From Planctomycetota bacterium (lineage in GTDB: Bacteria; Planctomycetota; Phycisphaerae; UBA1845): 64,000 bases of DNA. The stretch is from contig JAJRYY010000052.1 of the NCBI GenBank assembly GCA_024275565.1, forward strand, positions 1-64,000, given 5' to 3'. The position numbers and the translations under genes were made by a program. A model generated the notes under the pieces. That model did no database searches, was not told where the DNA came from, and saw only the letters and a program-made list of their open reading frames with translations. Of this stretch, positions 42,811-51,521 are shown in pieces (within the stretch, counting starts at the first letter, position 1; each line of letters opens with the position of its first letter).

Positions 42811-43401
42811 ATGCACCCGGAATTACACCCCGACATTTTAATAGCAGCCTACGCACAAGGCCTGTTTCCGATGGCTGACGAGGATGGGGAGATCATGTGG
42901 TTCAGTCCCGATCCGCGTGCGGTGTTGCCCCTGGCGTGCTTTCATGTTTCCGGGAATCTTCGACGTCGCTGCAATTCGGGGAAGTTTACGGTGACGGTCG
43001 ACCGGGATTTTCGGATGGTGATGGAATGTTGTGCTGACCGGGATGAGGGGACGTGGATTTCGGGTGAGATTCTTGAATCGTTTGTGCGACTGCATGAGAT
43101 GGGTTTTGCGCACAGCGTCGAAACACGGGTTGATGATCGCCTCGTGGGGGGGCTTTATGGGGTGTGTATCGGGGGTGCGTTTTTCGGGGAATCGATGTTT
43201 CACAGTGAGACAGACGCTTCAAAAGTCGCACTTGTGTACCTCGTGGAGCGGATGAAGGATCGGAAAATGACGCTTTTGGACACCCAGTTCACGACGCCTC
43301 ATCTTGAGCAGTTTGGGGTCGAGGAGATCCCCAAAGCCGATTACCTCGTTCAGCTCAAACACGCGTTGAGTCAAACGTGCCAATTTGCCGATAAGTCGTG
43401 A
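42811..43401 (+). CDS. aat: Leucyl/phenylalanyl-tRNA-protein transferase
   Basis: 196 aa. AYAQGLFPMADEDGEIMWFS, DPRAVLPL, WISGEILESFVRLHEMGFAH, GLYGVCIGGAFFGESMF and LLDTQFTTPHLEQFG are diagnostic. It adds Leu or Phe from aminoacyl-tRNA to N-terminal Arg/Lys for the N-degron pathway. The ATG follows the udg stop by 12 nt, so the two are probably co-transcribed. Confidence 0.96.
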   Translation: MHPELHPDILIAAYAQGLFPMADEDGEIMWFSPDPRAVLPLACFHVSGNLRRRCNSGKFTVTVDRDFRMVMECCADRDEGTWISGEILESFVRLHEMGFAHSVETRVDDRLVGGLYGVCIGGAFFGESMFHSETDASKVALVYLVERMKDRKMTLLDTQFTTPHLEQFGVEEIPKADYLVQLKHALSQTCQFADKS

Positions 43402-43410
43402 GCAGTCTGG

Positions 43411-43470
43411 ATTCGTCCGACGCTACAGTTGTCCGACGCTATAATTGTCCGACGATGCATACACTCGACA
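43411..43470 (+). promoter_or_regulatory. 16-bp tandem repeat carrying a TATAAT box
   Basis: Three copies of GTCCGACGCTAYARTT-type units (43414-43459) precede the DUF115 gene. The second copy contains TATAAT at 43440-43445, with CCGACG 17 bp upstream as a poor -35. The repeat may have created a promoter, and repeat loss would remove it. Confidence 0.4.
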
Positions 43471-43485
43471 TGGAGGTCGGTTGAT

Positions 43486-45441
43486 TTGCCCGTGCTGGAG
43501 GCACACCCTGGCGATAGTTTCGAAGTTGCGGATCCGCTGCGCCCTGGCAACGATTTATTTGTGAAGAATATTGCAGCTCTTTTTCGTCGCGACCCCAGGC
43601 TTGCCCAGCGCATTGACGAAGTTCCTGAAGAAGCGTGTCTACCGCTTGAACGCACGCGAACAGGTCTTTATACAGCTGCAGTCCCCGCGTCCAATGGTAC
43701 TACGAAATATCTGCACAGCAGGTACGATCCGCAGTCGGAGGCGGAGCGATTTTTGAAGACATTTCCCACCGATGGGAAGTATTGTTTTGTCGTATTCGGT
43801 TTTGGACTTGGGCATCATGTTCGCTTGCTCTTTGAGGGGTTGAAAGGTGACGCAAGCATCATCATCGTCGAGCCGAGGGTCGAGATTCTGGCGACAGCCA
43901 TGGCGTCTGCAGATTTCAGCGACATGCTGCGATCATCGCGTGTCATCCTCCTCGACCGCGTAGACAAGCCGGTTCTTCACGATCGCCTCAAGTCGTATAC
44001 GACGCTCCTGCTGCTCGGCGCACAGTTCGTCGTACACGGACCTTCCAACCAGCTCGACCCCGAATTTCATACGCATGCGATGCGCCTGATGACGGATTTT
44101 ATCGCCTTCCACCGCATGTCGATGCTGACGCTGGTCGGGAACGCGGAAGCAACCTGCCGCAACATCGCCTACAACCTTCCGACTTACCTCTCGACGCCCC
44201 CGATCGACGTCCTTAAGAATCGGTTTCACAACAAACCGGCGATTATCGTTTCCGGTGGTCCGTCGTTGCGGAAGAATATACACTTACTGGAAGAGGCCAA
44301 GGGGTGCGCTGTGATCATCGCGGTGCAGTCCATGTTCAGACCGCTGCTTGAGCGCGGAATCGAACCGGATTTCGTCACAACGCTCGATTTCCACGCGTTG
44401 TCAAAGCAGTTTTTTGGCGACATGCCCGAAACGCCGAACGTCCACCTGATTGCCGAACCGAAAGTTTCGTGGCATGTCCTGGACCAATACAAAGGCCCGG
44501 TATCGGTTCTCCACAGCAGATTTGCAGAGGAACTCATCGGGCCAGCGCTCGCCAGGCGTGACGGTCTGCGTTCGGGGGCGACCGTCTCGCATCTCGCGTT
44601 CTATCTTGCAGAATACCTCGGTTGCAACCCGATCGTATTCACGGGTCAGGATCTCGCGTTCACCAACCACTGCTTTTATATCCCCGGCGTCGAAGCTCAA
44701 CGAACCTGGCAGAGCGAATTGAACCGGTTCAACACGCTCGAAACCAAGGAATGGGAACGCATTGTCCGAAATCGATCCATCCTTCGCAGGATCAAGGACG
44801 TCGATGGCCGCGATATTTACACCGACGATTTACTCTTCACCTACCTCGAACAGTTCGAGCGTGATTTTGCTGAAACGAGCGTTCGCGTCATCAATGCGAC
44901 CGAGGGCGGTGCTCACATCCGGGGTACAGAAACATTGACCCTCCGCGAGGTGCTTGACACATGCGCCCGCGAACCGATCGATGAGCAGGCTTTTGCGTAT
45001 CGTCAGGAGTACCAATGGTCCGACACCTCCAAATGGGAAGCAGCCCGTCAGGAAATCGAGGCGCGTGTGAGCGATATTCAGGAAGTCGGCGATGTCTGCG
45101 AGGAAATGCTTGAAATCCTGCCCCGTTTGCAGAAATTGATCGATCGTCCGGACGAATTCAACCGTCGTCTCATCCGTGTGGACGAGCTTCGCGCGACCAT
45201 GCACCGCGCGCAACGAGCATACCGTATCGTCAACGCAGCCGGTCAGTTGGCAGAGTTGCAGCGGTACAGTGCGGATCGAAAAATCATGGCAGCAGACGCC
45301 AGTGGATCAGAGCGTGCAACACAGCAGCTCGACCGCGACACCACCTATGTATCACAGTTCCAGGCGGGCGTTCAAAAATCTCTCCGCATTCTCCGGGAAA
45401 CCATGGGCCGATTCGACGAACGCATGAGGCCTGAAATATGA
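43486..45441 (+). CDS. DUF115/MptE-like (Maf-type) protein
   Basis: 651 aa from TTG 43486, with GGAGG 9 bases upstream; the track start at 43429 lies in the tandem repeat. The DUF115 (PF01973) core spans about 220-420 and includes PAIIVSGGPSLRKNIHLLEE, DFVTTLDFHALSKQFFG, GATVSHLAFYLAEYLGCNPI and FTGQDLAFTN. This matches 6-hydroxymethylpterin pyrophosphokinase MptE-like proteins and the motility accessory factor (Maf) family of bacterial flagellin sugar transferases. An N-terminal Rossmann-like domain (FVVFGFGLGHHVRLLFEGL) is typical of Maf. It likely transfers a nonulosonic-type sugar, but no flagellin or sugar-synthesis gene is nearby. Confidence 0.85.
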   Translation: MPVLEAHPGDSFEVADPLRPGNDLFVKNIAALFRRDPRLAQRIDEVPEEACLPLERTRTGLYTAAVPASNGTTKYLHSRYDPQSEAERFLKTFPTDGKYCFVVFGFGLGHHVRLLFEGLKGDASIIIVEPRVEILATAMASADFSDMLRSSRVILLDRVDKPVLHDRLKSYTTLLLLGAQFVVHGPSNQLDPEFHTHAMRLMTDFIAFHRMSMLTLVGNAEATCRNIAYNLPTYLSTPPIDVLKNRFHNKPAIIVSGGPSLRKNIHLLEEAKGCAVIIAVQSMFRPLLERGIEPDFVTTLDFHALSKQFFGDMPETPNVHLIAEPKVSWHVLDQYKGPVSVLHSRFAEELIGPALARRDGLRSGATVSHLAFYLAEYLGCNPIVFTGQDLAFTNHCFYIPGVEAQRTWQSELNRFNTLETKEWERIVRNRSILRRIKDVDGRDIYTDDLLFTYLEQFERDFAETSVRVINATEGGAHIRGTETLTLREVLDTCAREPIDEQAFAYRQEYQWSDTSKWEAARQEIEARVSDIQEVGDVCEEMLEILPRLQKLIDRPDEFNRRLIRVDELRATMHRAQRAYRIVNAAGQLAELQRYSADRKIMAADASGSERATQQLDRDTTYVSQFQAGVQKSLRILRETMGRFDERMRPEI

Positions 45442-45462
45442 GGCGTGAAGTATGAGGAGTAC
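45421..45462. repeat. 14-bp tandem repeat at DUF115/SPASM gene junction
   Basis: Near-identical units ATGAGGCCTGAAAT / ATGAGGCGTGAAGT / ATGAGGAGTACGAG span the stop of one gene and the start of the next. Confidence 0.7.
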
Positions 45463-47121
45463 GAGGCTTTGACCTGTGTAGCTGCCATCGAAGTTGATCT
45501 TGATGTGTCACCCATTGGCACCAGGAGTTGCATTGGCCATCTGGTCAACGGCGACTCTGCTCTGACGCACACGATTAGAAACGTCGCCCGTGCGGCGTGT
45601 CTCGACAGCATTACCCTTCTCGCCCCGGAAAATCAAATCTCCGAGTGCGAGAAGCATATCCCCCCCAGCCTGGCCAGGCGTGTTTCCGTGCAAGCCAATA
45701 AAGTGACGGGTACGCCCTATAGATCGCTCATCCAGACCGCCAGGAAATGGGCGCTGGACTCCTGGCGTGGCGGGCTTGGTGGTATGACGTTCATGGACGA
45801 GTACACGCGGACCGGCGAGCTGGCCATGCTTGGTCATGGCGTGAAGGCAGAGTGGGTATTTTGCGTCAATGGCGGAGGTCCGCTCGTCGATCCTGCCATG
45901 ATCGACACCATGTTCGATCACGCCATGCGTACTGAAGAGGAGGCTCGACTGACTTTTGCACAGGCACCACCGGGACTCGTGGGAACCGTCTACAGAACAG
46001 ATCTTCTCATCGAACTGGGGCAGCACCACATGCCGCCCGGCTTCGTCCTTTCATACAAACCAGATCATCCGCAGATGGACCTTGCCAACAAATCCACCTG
46101 TTACACAGCCTCCGTCCCAATCCGTCGGGCTTCGGGCCGACTCATCGCAGATACGCGTCGATCTCTCGAAACCATCAGAGCATACTATGAAACAGGCGGG
46201 CCCGTGGATGCGGATTCCGTCGCACGCTGGCTGATTGATCGTGACCGACGCGTCCCATCATCGCTCCCCCGCGAGACGGAACTGGAGCTGTCGACGGACA
46301 CTCAGCTACCCGACGCACTGCTCCGCCCATGCGGGGATCGCCTCGGACGCACGGGCTGTCTCGACGTTGGCATTGTCGAACGAATCGCCCGTGAACTCGG
46401 TGCGTATGACGATTCGCTCGTAATGCTTGGCGGGTTCGGCGAACCATTGTTGCATCCGAGATTCGGCGAAATCCTTGGTATATTGCGCGACACCGGCATC
46501 TATGGCATTGCGGTACGCACCAACGGTCTCGCTCTGAACGACGCGATCATTGATCTGCTGATCGAGCATAAGGTGGATGTGCTCAATGTTGTCCTGGACG
46601 CGTGGACTCCGGAAACATACGCGCGGGTGCAGGGCGTCGATCGTCTTGATGAGGTGAAGCAAAACCTCACGCGTCTGGAGAAGCGAAAGCAGGAACGGAA
46701 GAGTGTCTCACCGCTGGTGGTCCCGGAGTTGACGAAAAGCCTGCACACAATGGATGACATGGACGCGTTTTTCGATGGCTGGATTCGCACCTCCGGCTGG
46801 GCGAATATGGGCACGGGCGGACACTACGCAGGCCAGGTTGAGGATCTACGTCCGATGCCGATGTCACCACCGAGTCGAACACCATGTCGGCAGATGATGC
46901 GGCGATCGCTGGTATTGGCGGACGGACGGGTCACGGTCTGCGACCAGGATTTCAAGGGGCGTTACACTGTGGGCGATGTGTCGGGGGGCGATATGTCGGG
47001 ATCATCTCTAAGCGACATCTGGCGTGGCAGCGCAATGGAAAAAGCACGCAGCCAGCAAATTGAAGGCCACTGCGATTCAATCCCCCTGTGCACCAGCTGC
47101 GACGAGTGGCATCGTCTTTAA
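45445..47121 (+). CDS. Radical-SAM-fold/SPASM protein with nucleotidyltransferase-like N-terminus; CX3CX2C lost
   Basis: About 558 aa from GTG 45445, or about 550 from TTG 45469, which has the better ribosome site GAGGAG. Residues 1-260 resemble sugar nucleotidyltransferases. The middle has the radical-SAM strand order (LVMLGGFGEPLLHPRFGEIL, YGIAVRTNGLAL, VDVLNVVLDAWTPETYARVQ). At the place of CX3CX2C it reads LELSTDTQLPDALLRP, without the three cysteines. The SPASM end is intact: TPCRQMM, VTVCDQDFKGRY and GHCDSIPLCTSCDEW. The enzyme therefore probably does no classical SAM cleavage. It follows the DUF115 gene by 3 nt and may share its glycan pathway. Confidence 0.8.
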   Translation: MKYEEYEALTCVAAIEVDLDVSPIGTRSCIGHLVNGDSALTHTIRNVARAACLDSITLLAPENQISECEKHIPPSLARRVSVQANKVTGTPYRSLIQTARKWALDSWRGGLGGMTFMDEYTRTGELAMLGHGVKAEWVFCVNGGGPLVDPAMIDTMFDHAMRTEEEARLTFAQAPPGLVGTVYRTDLLIELGQHHMPPGFVLSYKPDHPQMDLANKSTCYTASVPIRRASGRLIADTRRSLETIRAYYETGGPVDADSVARWLIDRDRRVPSSLPRETELELSTDTQLPDALLRPCGDRLGRTGCLDVGIVERIARELGAYDDSLVMLGGFGEPLLHPRFGEILGILRDTGIYGIAVRTNGLALNDAIIDLLIEHKVDVLNVVLDAWTPETYARVQGVDRLDEVKQNLTRLEKRKQERKSVSPLVVPELTKSLHTMDDMDAFFDGWIRTSGWANMGTGGHYAGQVEDLRPMPMSPPSRTPCRQMMRRSLVLADGRVTVCDQDFKGRYTVGDVSGGDMSGSSLSDIWRGSAMEKARSQQIEGHCDSIPLCTSCDEWHRL

Positions 47122-47308
47122 CGCATCTTCCACGAGTTGCTGCTTTTCTCGCGACGAGATACCACAGCCACGAGCATCGGCCGCCACGAGCATCAGTAGC
47201 CACGAGCATCAGTAGCTTCGAGCATCAGCAGCTTCGAGTTTCAGCAGGCACGAGCATCGATCGCCGCGGAGCGTTCGACCCACGCATCAACCATTGGCAC
47301 TACGCACC
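47122..47308. repeat. 15-16 bp tandem repeats after SPASM gene
   Basis: About six imperfect copies of CACGAGCATCAGTAGC / TTCGAGCATCAGCAGC lie between 47160 and 47262. The gap separates convergent genes and has no gene of its own. Confidence 0.75.
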
Positions 47309-47767
47309 TCACTCGCACGCGGGCAGCAGGTCCGCCAGCGTGCAAATTTTTTCGTAGTACTCTTCCTGATCCATGCCGCACAACGCAGCCCCAAACACTT
47401 CTGCATCCTCATGGGATACAACGTCACCGTAGTTGATCCGGACGAGCTGGTACGCGATTAACAGGGGCAAAGCCTCAGGCTGATCGGCGAAGTCCGGGTG
47501 TACATAGAGTGTGAAACCATCGCTGGGATGGCTTCCCTGGGGTTCGGGATAGGCGAATTCGCCAGTCTGGAGCGGTTGGTCATCGAAGACCAGCGCGACA
47601 GGATATCGTACCACTTCACGATCGTCGAGGAGTTCCAGAATCGCATCGCCATCAATCTGCGGACCATACCTCTCACGGGCTGTCAAAGCCACTGAGAGGA
47701 TATGGTCGCGCAGCGCGATGGTACCATCACGAACAGTCGGTTTGTGCTTCCGGAATCGTTTCGCCAA
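47309..47767 (-). CDS. Hypothetical protein, possible degenerate metallopeptidase-like fold
   Basis: 152 aa, acidic, no signal peptide. The segment LLIAYQLVRINYGDVVSHEDAEVFGAALCGMD has the spacing of a zincin (HExxH followed by a downstream HE), but only the second part, SHEDAEVFG, is retained; the first reads AYQLVRI. No family name can be given. It lies 27 bp after the HAO-like cytochrome gene on the same strand, so it may be the last gene of that operon. Confidence 0.65.
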   Translation of the reverse strand: MAKRFRKHKPTVRDGTIALRDHILSVALTARERYGPQIDGDAILELLDDREVVRYPVALVFDDQPLQTGEFAYPEPQGSHPSDGFTLYVHPDFADQPEALPLLIAYQLVRINYGDVVSHEDAEVFGAALCGMDQEEYYEKICTLADLLPACE

Positions 47768-47794
47768 AACGCAACCCTCACGAAGGAGTATGGA

Positions 47795-49264
47795 CTACTT
47801 CTCATACCGTGCGCGGAATTCCTTCGCTGCTTTCTCACGACGCGCACGTTCCTTGTCGTCCATCCGATTGGTGTACCAAAGGTGATCCGTTGAATCGAGT
47901 ACTTGCCTGAGCTTTTTCTGGAGCGCTACAGCGGCTTTTTTCCGTGCAGGATCCTCGGAGTGCAGATTGTCTTCCGCAAGCTCCTCCAGTTCAGGGATGT
48001 AGTCGGTATAGAAGTGCTTAGCGATTTCGTACGTTCCATGCCAATGCGTGTAATCCGGACCCATCATCGACGCACCATGCCGAGCGCGTCGCCCCTCATG
48101 ATGCCAGATTTCAAACCATACGAAATCGAGCTTATTGGAGAACTTGGCAGGCTTGAGGAGCGGCTTGGCGGCTGCGTAGAGTGCAGCTCCCGGTTTGGCG
48201 AATTTGTCATTGTACAGCTCGATAAGCTCATCATACTGCACATAGAAATTATCGACCCAGGTTTTGTTGTGGCAATTGTGGCAGACATTCTTCATATTAT
48301 CTCGCCGCACCTGCCATGGAATATCCTTACCAGGCAAGCCCATCTTTGCATCGGCAACTTCGGGGCGAATGGAAACGACAGGCCGGTTGTTCCAGCTGAT
48401 ACGCAGGCCTACATCGTGCGTCACCGCTTGATCTTTCGTGGCAGACATATGACAGGTCGCGCAGGTTGGTGCAGCCCAGTAGTCCTCGCCAACCACCCAT
48501 TTGTTGTTGTGAAGGTTCATCTTATCGATGTTGGCAAAAAACGCGATCCCATGCTTGGATTCCTCATAGATCTCTTTCTGCGGATGATCCGGTCCCATAT
48601 GACATTTTCCGCACGTGTCCGGATGCCGAGCCTGACCCGCTGAAAACGCATGCCGTGTATGACAGGCTGCACAGGAACCTTCGGACCCGTCAGGGTTCAG
48701 TCGTCCGATCCCCGTGTTTGGCCAGGTCGCCGGGTCGAGCTTCCCATCGGCCAGTACCTTCACCTGAGATCCGTGACACTGCCAACACCCCGACACCGCC
48801 GAAGCTGCATTACCATCAGGAAACCCGGGGCTGACGAAATTGCGGTTGCCCTCGACAACCTCCGCCAGAATGTTGTCCAGCGATCCGAGAATACGACCTG
48901 CCTTGGCGTGATGGGAATTAATGAACTCATGCACTTCCCGACTATGACACTTCCCGCAGTCTTTCGGGCTTACGATCGTGGCGATGGTAAAGTCGTAATG
49001 CTGAAATGCATCGACGTCCGTCTTATCAGCCCCGTGGCACTCAAAACAACCGATATTGGCGCGATAGTGCTTGCTCTCCCCCCATTGCTGGTAGAGTGCG
49101 CGCCCTTCGCTTTTGTGGCATTCGATGCACTCTTCGCTGGCTTCGCTTAGCTCTGGAAGCCCAATCGCCTGAGCCATCACGGTCAGGGGAGTGAAGATAA
49201 TCACGCCTGCCACGATCACTTTTTTCTGCAATATCAGGTGTAAGAAATGCTGAAATGTCCTCAT
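47795..49264 (-). CDS. Octaheme cytochrome c of the hydroxylamine oxidoreductase (HAO) family
   Basis: 489 aa with a signal sequence (VIVAGVIIFTPLTVMAQ). Eight CxxCH heme sites occur at about 46, 73, 103, 160, 198, 218, 268 and 328. The C-terminal WHHEGRRARHGASMMGPDYTHWHG (split here as a family signature) is typical of HAO-type octahemes. Tyr 405 in PDYTHW could be the residue that crosslinks the P460 heme in oxidative HAOs, which needs alignment. Oxidative enzymes convert hydroxylamine or hydrazine, whereas Tyr-lacking relatives reduce nitrite. It is the fourth gene of an operon with NrfD, a ferredoxin and a tetraheme cytochrome, implying electron exchange with the quinone pool. Confidence 0.92.
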   Translation of the reverse strand: MRTFQHFLHLILQKKVIVAGVIIFTPLTVMAQAIGLPELSEASEECIECHKSEGRALYQQWGESKHYRANIGCFECHGADKTDVDAFQHYDFTIATIVSPKDCGKCHSREVHEFINSHHAKAGRILGSLDNILAEVVEGNRNFVSPGFPDGNAASAVSGCWQCHGSQVKVLADGKLDPATWPNTGIGRLNPDGSEGSCAACHTRHAFSAGQARHPDTCGKCHMGPDHPQKEIYEESKHGIAFFANIDKMNLHNNKWVVGEDYWAAPTCATCHMSATKDQAVTHDVGLRISWNNRPVVSIRPEVADAKMGLPGKDIPWQVRRDNMKNVCHNCHNKTWVDNFYVQYDELIELYNDKFAKPGAALYAAAKPLLKPAKFSNKLDFVWFEIWHHEGRRARHGASMMGPDYTHWHGTYEIAKHFYTDYIPELEELAEDNLHSEDPARKKAAVALQKKLRQVLDSTDHLWYTNRMDDKERARREKAAKEFRARYEK

Positions 49265-49293
49265 TGATGGATCTCCTCATCAGTCAGTCAGAA

Positions 49294-50517
49294 TCATCGC
49301 GGAACGCTGTGAGACTCAGAAGCGTCGTCTGCGGTTACCCGTCCAGTCAGTACGGGGACAGAAATGCGTACGAAAATAGTGTACAAAAGCAGGCCAAACG
49401 CCCAGATGCCAAGGCATACAAGCGTTTCATTCAACGTGGGTTGATATTCGACCAGTTCACCAAGCGGGGAGGGAATAAAAGCAGGGACAACCAGCCCCAT
49501 CCCTTTTTCTATCCATATACCCACAATCATGCAGACACAGGCGATATTCATGAAACGCAGGCTACGTCTGAATGGAAGATAGAGAATGAACAGTGCGATG
49601 GAATTGAGCACAGTCGCCGTCCATATCCAGGGGACAAGACCATAATGTCCGTGCAATCCAAAAAATAGATACTTGATGGACACGATGTGTGCAGAGTCGG
49701 CGTAGAACTCGGTGAACAGCTCGCAGATTAGCAGGAACATATTGACCGTCAGAGCTATCGTGACAATGTTGCGTAATAGTTTCAACGCGTCATCGCCCAC
49801 ATGGTACCCCGCATAACGCCGGATGACCTGCAATGTGAGGATGATGAAAGCCGGACCCGCCGCAAAAGCAGATGCAAGGAAGCGCGGTGCTATAATCGCA
49901 GCATTCCAGAAAGGGCGTCCGCCCAGACCAACGAACAGAAAAGCTGTCACAGTATGAATACTGATTGCCCAGGCGATGGCGATAAAAACAAACGGAATAT
50001 AAAAGCGGCGACTGGGGTGAACCCCGCGATACGCGCAATAAATCAGGTATCCGCAGATATGCAGGTTCAGCAACAGATAACCACCCAGGGCGATCACATC
50101 CCAGGTCAGCATCGACACCGGAAAATTGAATCGCCAGAGCATGTGCATAAACCTGTCGGGCCTTCCAAGGTCAACCTGAACGAACAGCAGACACATGATG
50201 ATGGCCACGACTGCGAACAGCTCCCCGAAAATCACCAGATCATGCAATTCCCGCCGTCCATAAATGTACACCGGGATCACAACCATCACCGCCGCAGCAG
50301 CCATACCCACAAGATAGGTGAAATTAGCGATATACAGACCCCAGGAAACCTGATCCGTCATACCTGTGGTCACCAGCCCATAGACCAGCTGCTTCGCGTA
50401 AGCATTCAACCCCAGCAACACAATCACGGAGAGAAGCAGCATCCAGGCGTAGTACCGCCAATCGCCCACGAAGCTCAGCCGGAAACATCGCCACAGAAAA
50501 CGCAGATACATTTTCAT
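49294..50517 (-). CDS. NrfD/PsrC-type polytopic membrane subunit
   Basis: 407 aa with about nine to ten membrane helices. The early segments WGLYIANFTYLVGMAAAAVM and the VQVDLGRPDRFMHMLWRFNFP motif are NrfD/HybB/PsrC signatures that contribute to a quinone site. It should oxidise quinol or reduce quinone for the attached redox modules. It overlaps the ferredoxin gene by 4 nt (ATGA). The HAO-like gene follows after 29 bp. Confidence 0.93.
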   Translation of the reverse strand: MKMYLRFLWRCFRLSFVGDWRYYAWMLLLSVIVLLGLNAYAKQLVYGLVTTGMTDQVSWGLYIANFTYLVGMAAAAVMVVIPVYIYGRRELHDLVIFGELFAVVAIIMCLLFVQVDLGRPDRFMHMLWRFNFPVSMLTWDVIALGGYLLLNLHICGYLIYCAYRGVHPSRRFYIPFVFIAIAWAISIHTVTAFLFVGLGGRPFWNAAIIAPRFLASAFAAGPAFIILTLQVIRRYAGYHVGDDALKLLRNIVTIALTVNMFLLICELFTEFYADSAHIVSIKYLFFGLHGHYGLVPWIWTATVLNSIALFILYLPFRRSLRFMNIACVCMIVGIWIEKGMGLVVPAFIPSPLGELVEYQPTLNETLVCLGIWAFGLLLYTIFVRISVPVLTGRVTADDASESHSVPR

Positions 50518-51521
50518 GCGTGGCCACCTCCAGAGATCACGGGCAACGACACAAGTGATTCACTGCGGGGATAATCCTCATCAAAGTAGTAAAAGAACCG
50601 AGGCAGAGTGCCGACCTCCTCCTTGAGTACAAACACATGCTTATTGTTGAGAATCTGTGAAACTTCACTCTCAGGGTCAAGAATGTTACCAAACTTGCGC
50701 GCACCGACCGGGCATACCTCCAGACAGGCGGGCATGCGACCCTCACGGGTCCGTTGTATGCAGAAATGGCACTTCTCCATGACGCCCTGCTTGCGAGGGC
50801 GATTGGAGAGATACGCCATATTCGGGTTGATGTTTTCGCGAGGAACCTGAGGCTCGGCAAAGTTGAACCGCCGAGCCCAATACGGACACGCAGCTTCACA
50901 ATAACGACAACCAATACACCAGTCGTAATCGATGACGACGAGACCATCCTGCTCCTGCCAGGTGGCTTCGACCGGGCAGACCTTCACGCACGGAGGATTG
51001 GCGCACTGATGACACTGGATAGGCATGTAGTAGTGGTCAGGATCGGGGACTTTGGGACGATCGTAGTCGTGACGACCCTGCTCAAGATCGATACTCCCCT
51101 TGGGCATCTCAAGAACACGAATATACTGAATCTCAGGCGACCGGCTCGTGTTGTTTTCCGCAACACAGGCATGGACACATCGACGACACCCGATACACCG
51201 ACCAAGATGCAGCGCATACGCAAACTCAACACCATCATTCGCTTTGATGTCTCGAAGTTCCGGTCGAATAGCATAACGCTTCTCAACCTCTCCACGAATC
51301 CGCTCGAGAACCGCCTCCATATCACTCGGTGACATCTCCTTGTAGTGCTTCTGGAGAAACTTCTCGACCGTGAAATCCTCTGTGTCCATATGGCGGAGGG
51401 GACTCATCGCTGCCGCCAGGGCAGCCGCACCACCCGCTGCACCCAGACTACCACGCAGAAAACTGCGACGTGTCAGATTGTCCCGCCCGCCGGTGGCCAC
51501 CAGTTGATCTTCGGATGTCAT
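50514..51521 (-). CDS. Tat-exported ferredoxin subunit, NrfC/DmsB type (four 4Fe-4S)
   Basis: 335 aa. A twin-arginine signal NLTRRSFLRGSLGAAGGAAA places it outside the cytoplasmic membrane. Cluster motifs are CIGCRRCVHAC, CHQCANPPCVKVCP, CIGCRYCEAACP and CHFCIQRTREGRMPACLEVCP, consistent with four clusters. It transfers electrons between the NrfD quinone site and heme proteins. It overlaps both neighbours by 4 nt. Confidence 0.95.
   Translation of the reverse strand: MTSEDQLVATGGRDNLTRRSFLRGSLGAAGGAAALAAAMSPLRHMDTEDFTVEKFLQKHYKEMSPSDMEAVLERIRGEVEKRYAIRPELRDIKANDGVEFAYALHLGRCIGCRRCVHACVAENNTSRSPEIQYIRVLEMPKGSIDLEQGRHDYDRPKVPDPDHYYMPIQCHQCANPPCVKVCPVEATWQEQDGLVVIDYDWCIGCRYCEAACPYWARRFNFAEPQVPRENINPNMAYLSNRPRKQGVMEKCHFCIQRTREGRMPACLEVCPVGARKFGNILDPESEVSQILNNKHVFVLKEEVGTLPRFFYYFDEDYPRSESLVSLPVISGGGHA

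Noticed and set aside
47160-47262. CRISPR-like array
   Set aside because: The repeats are contiguous 15-16 bp units without unique spacers and there are no cas genes, so this is a minisatellite. The same applies to the other tandem repeats.
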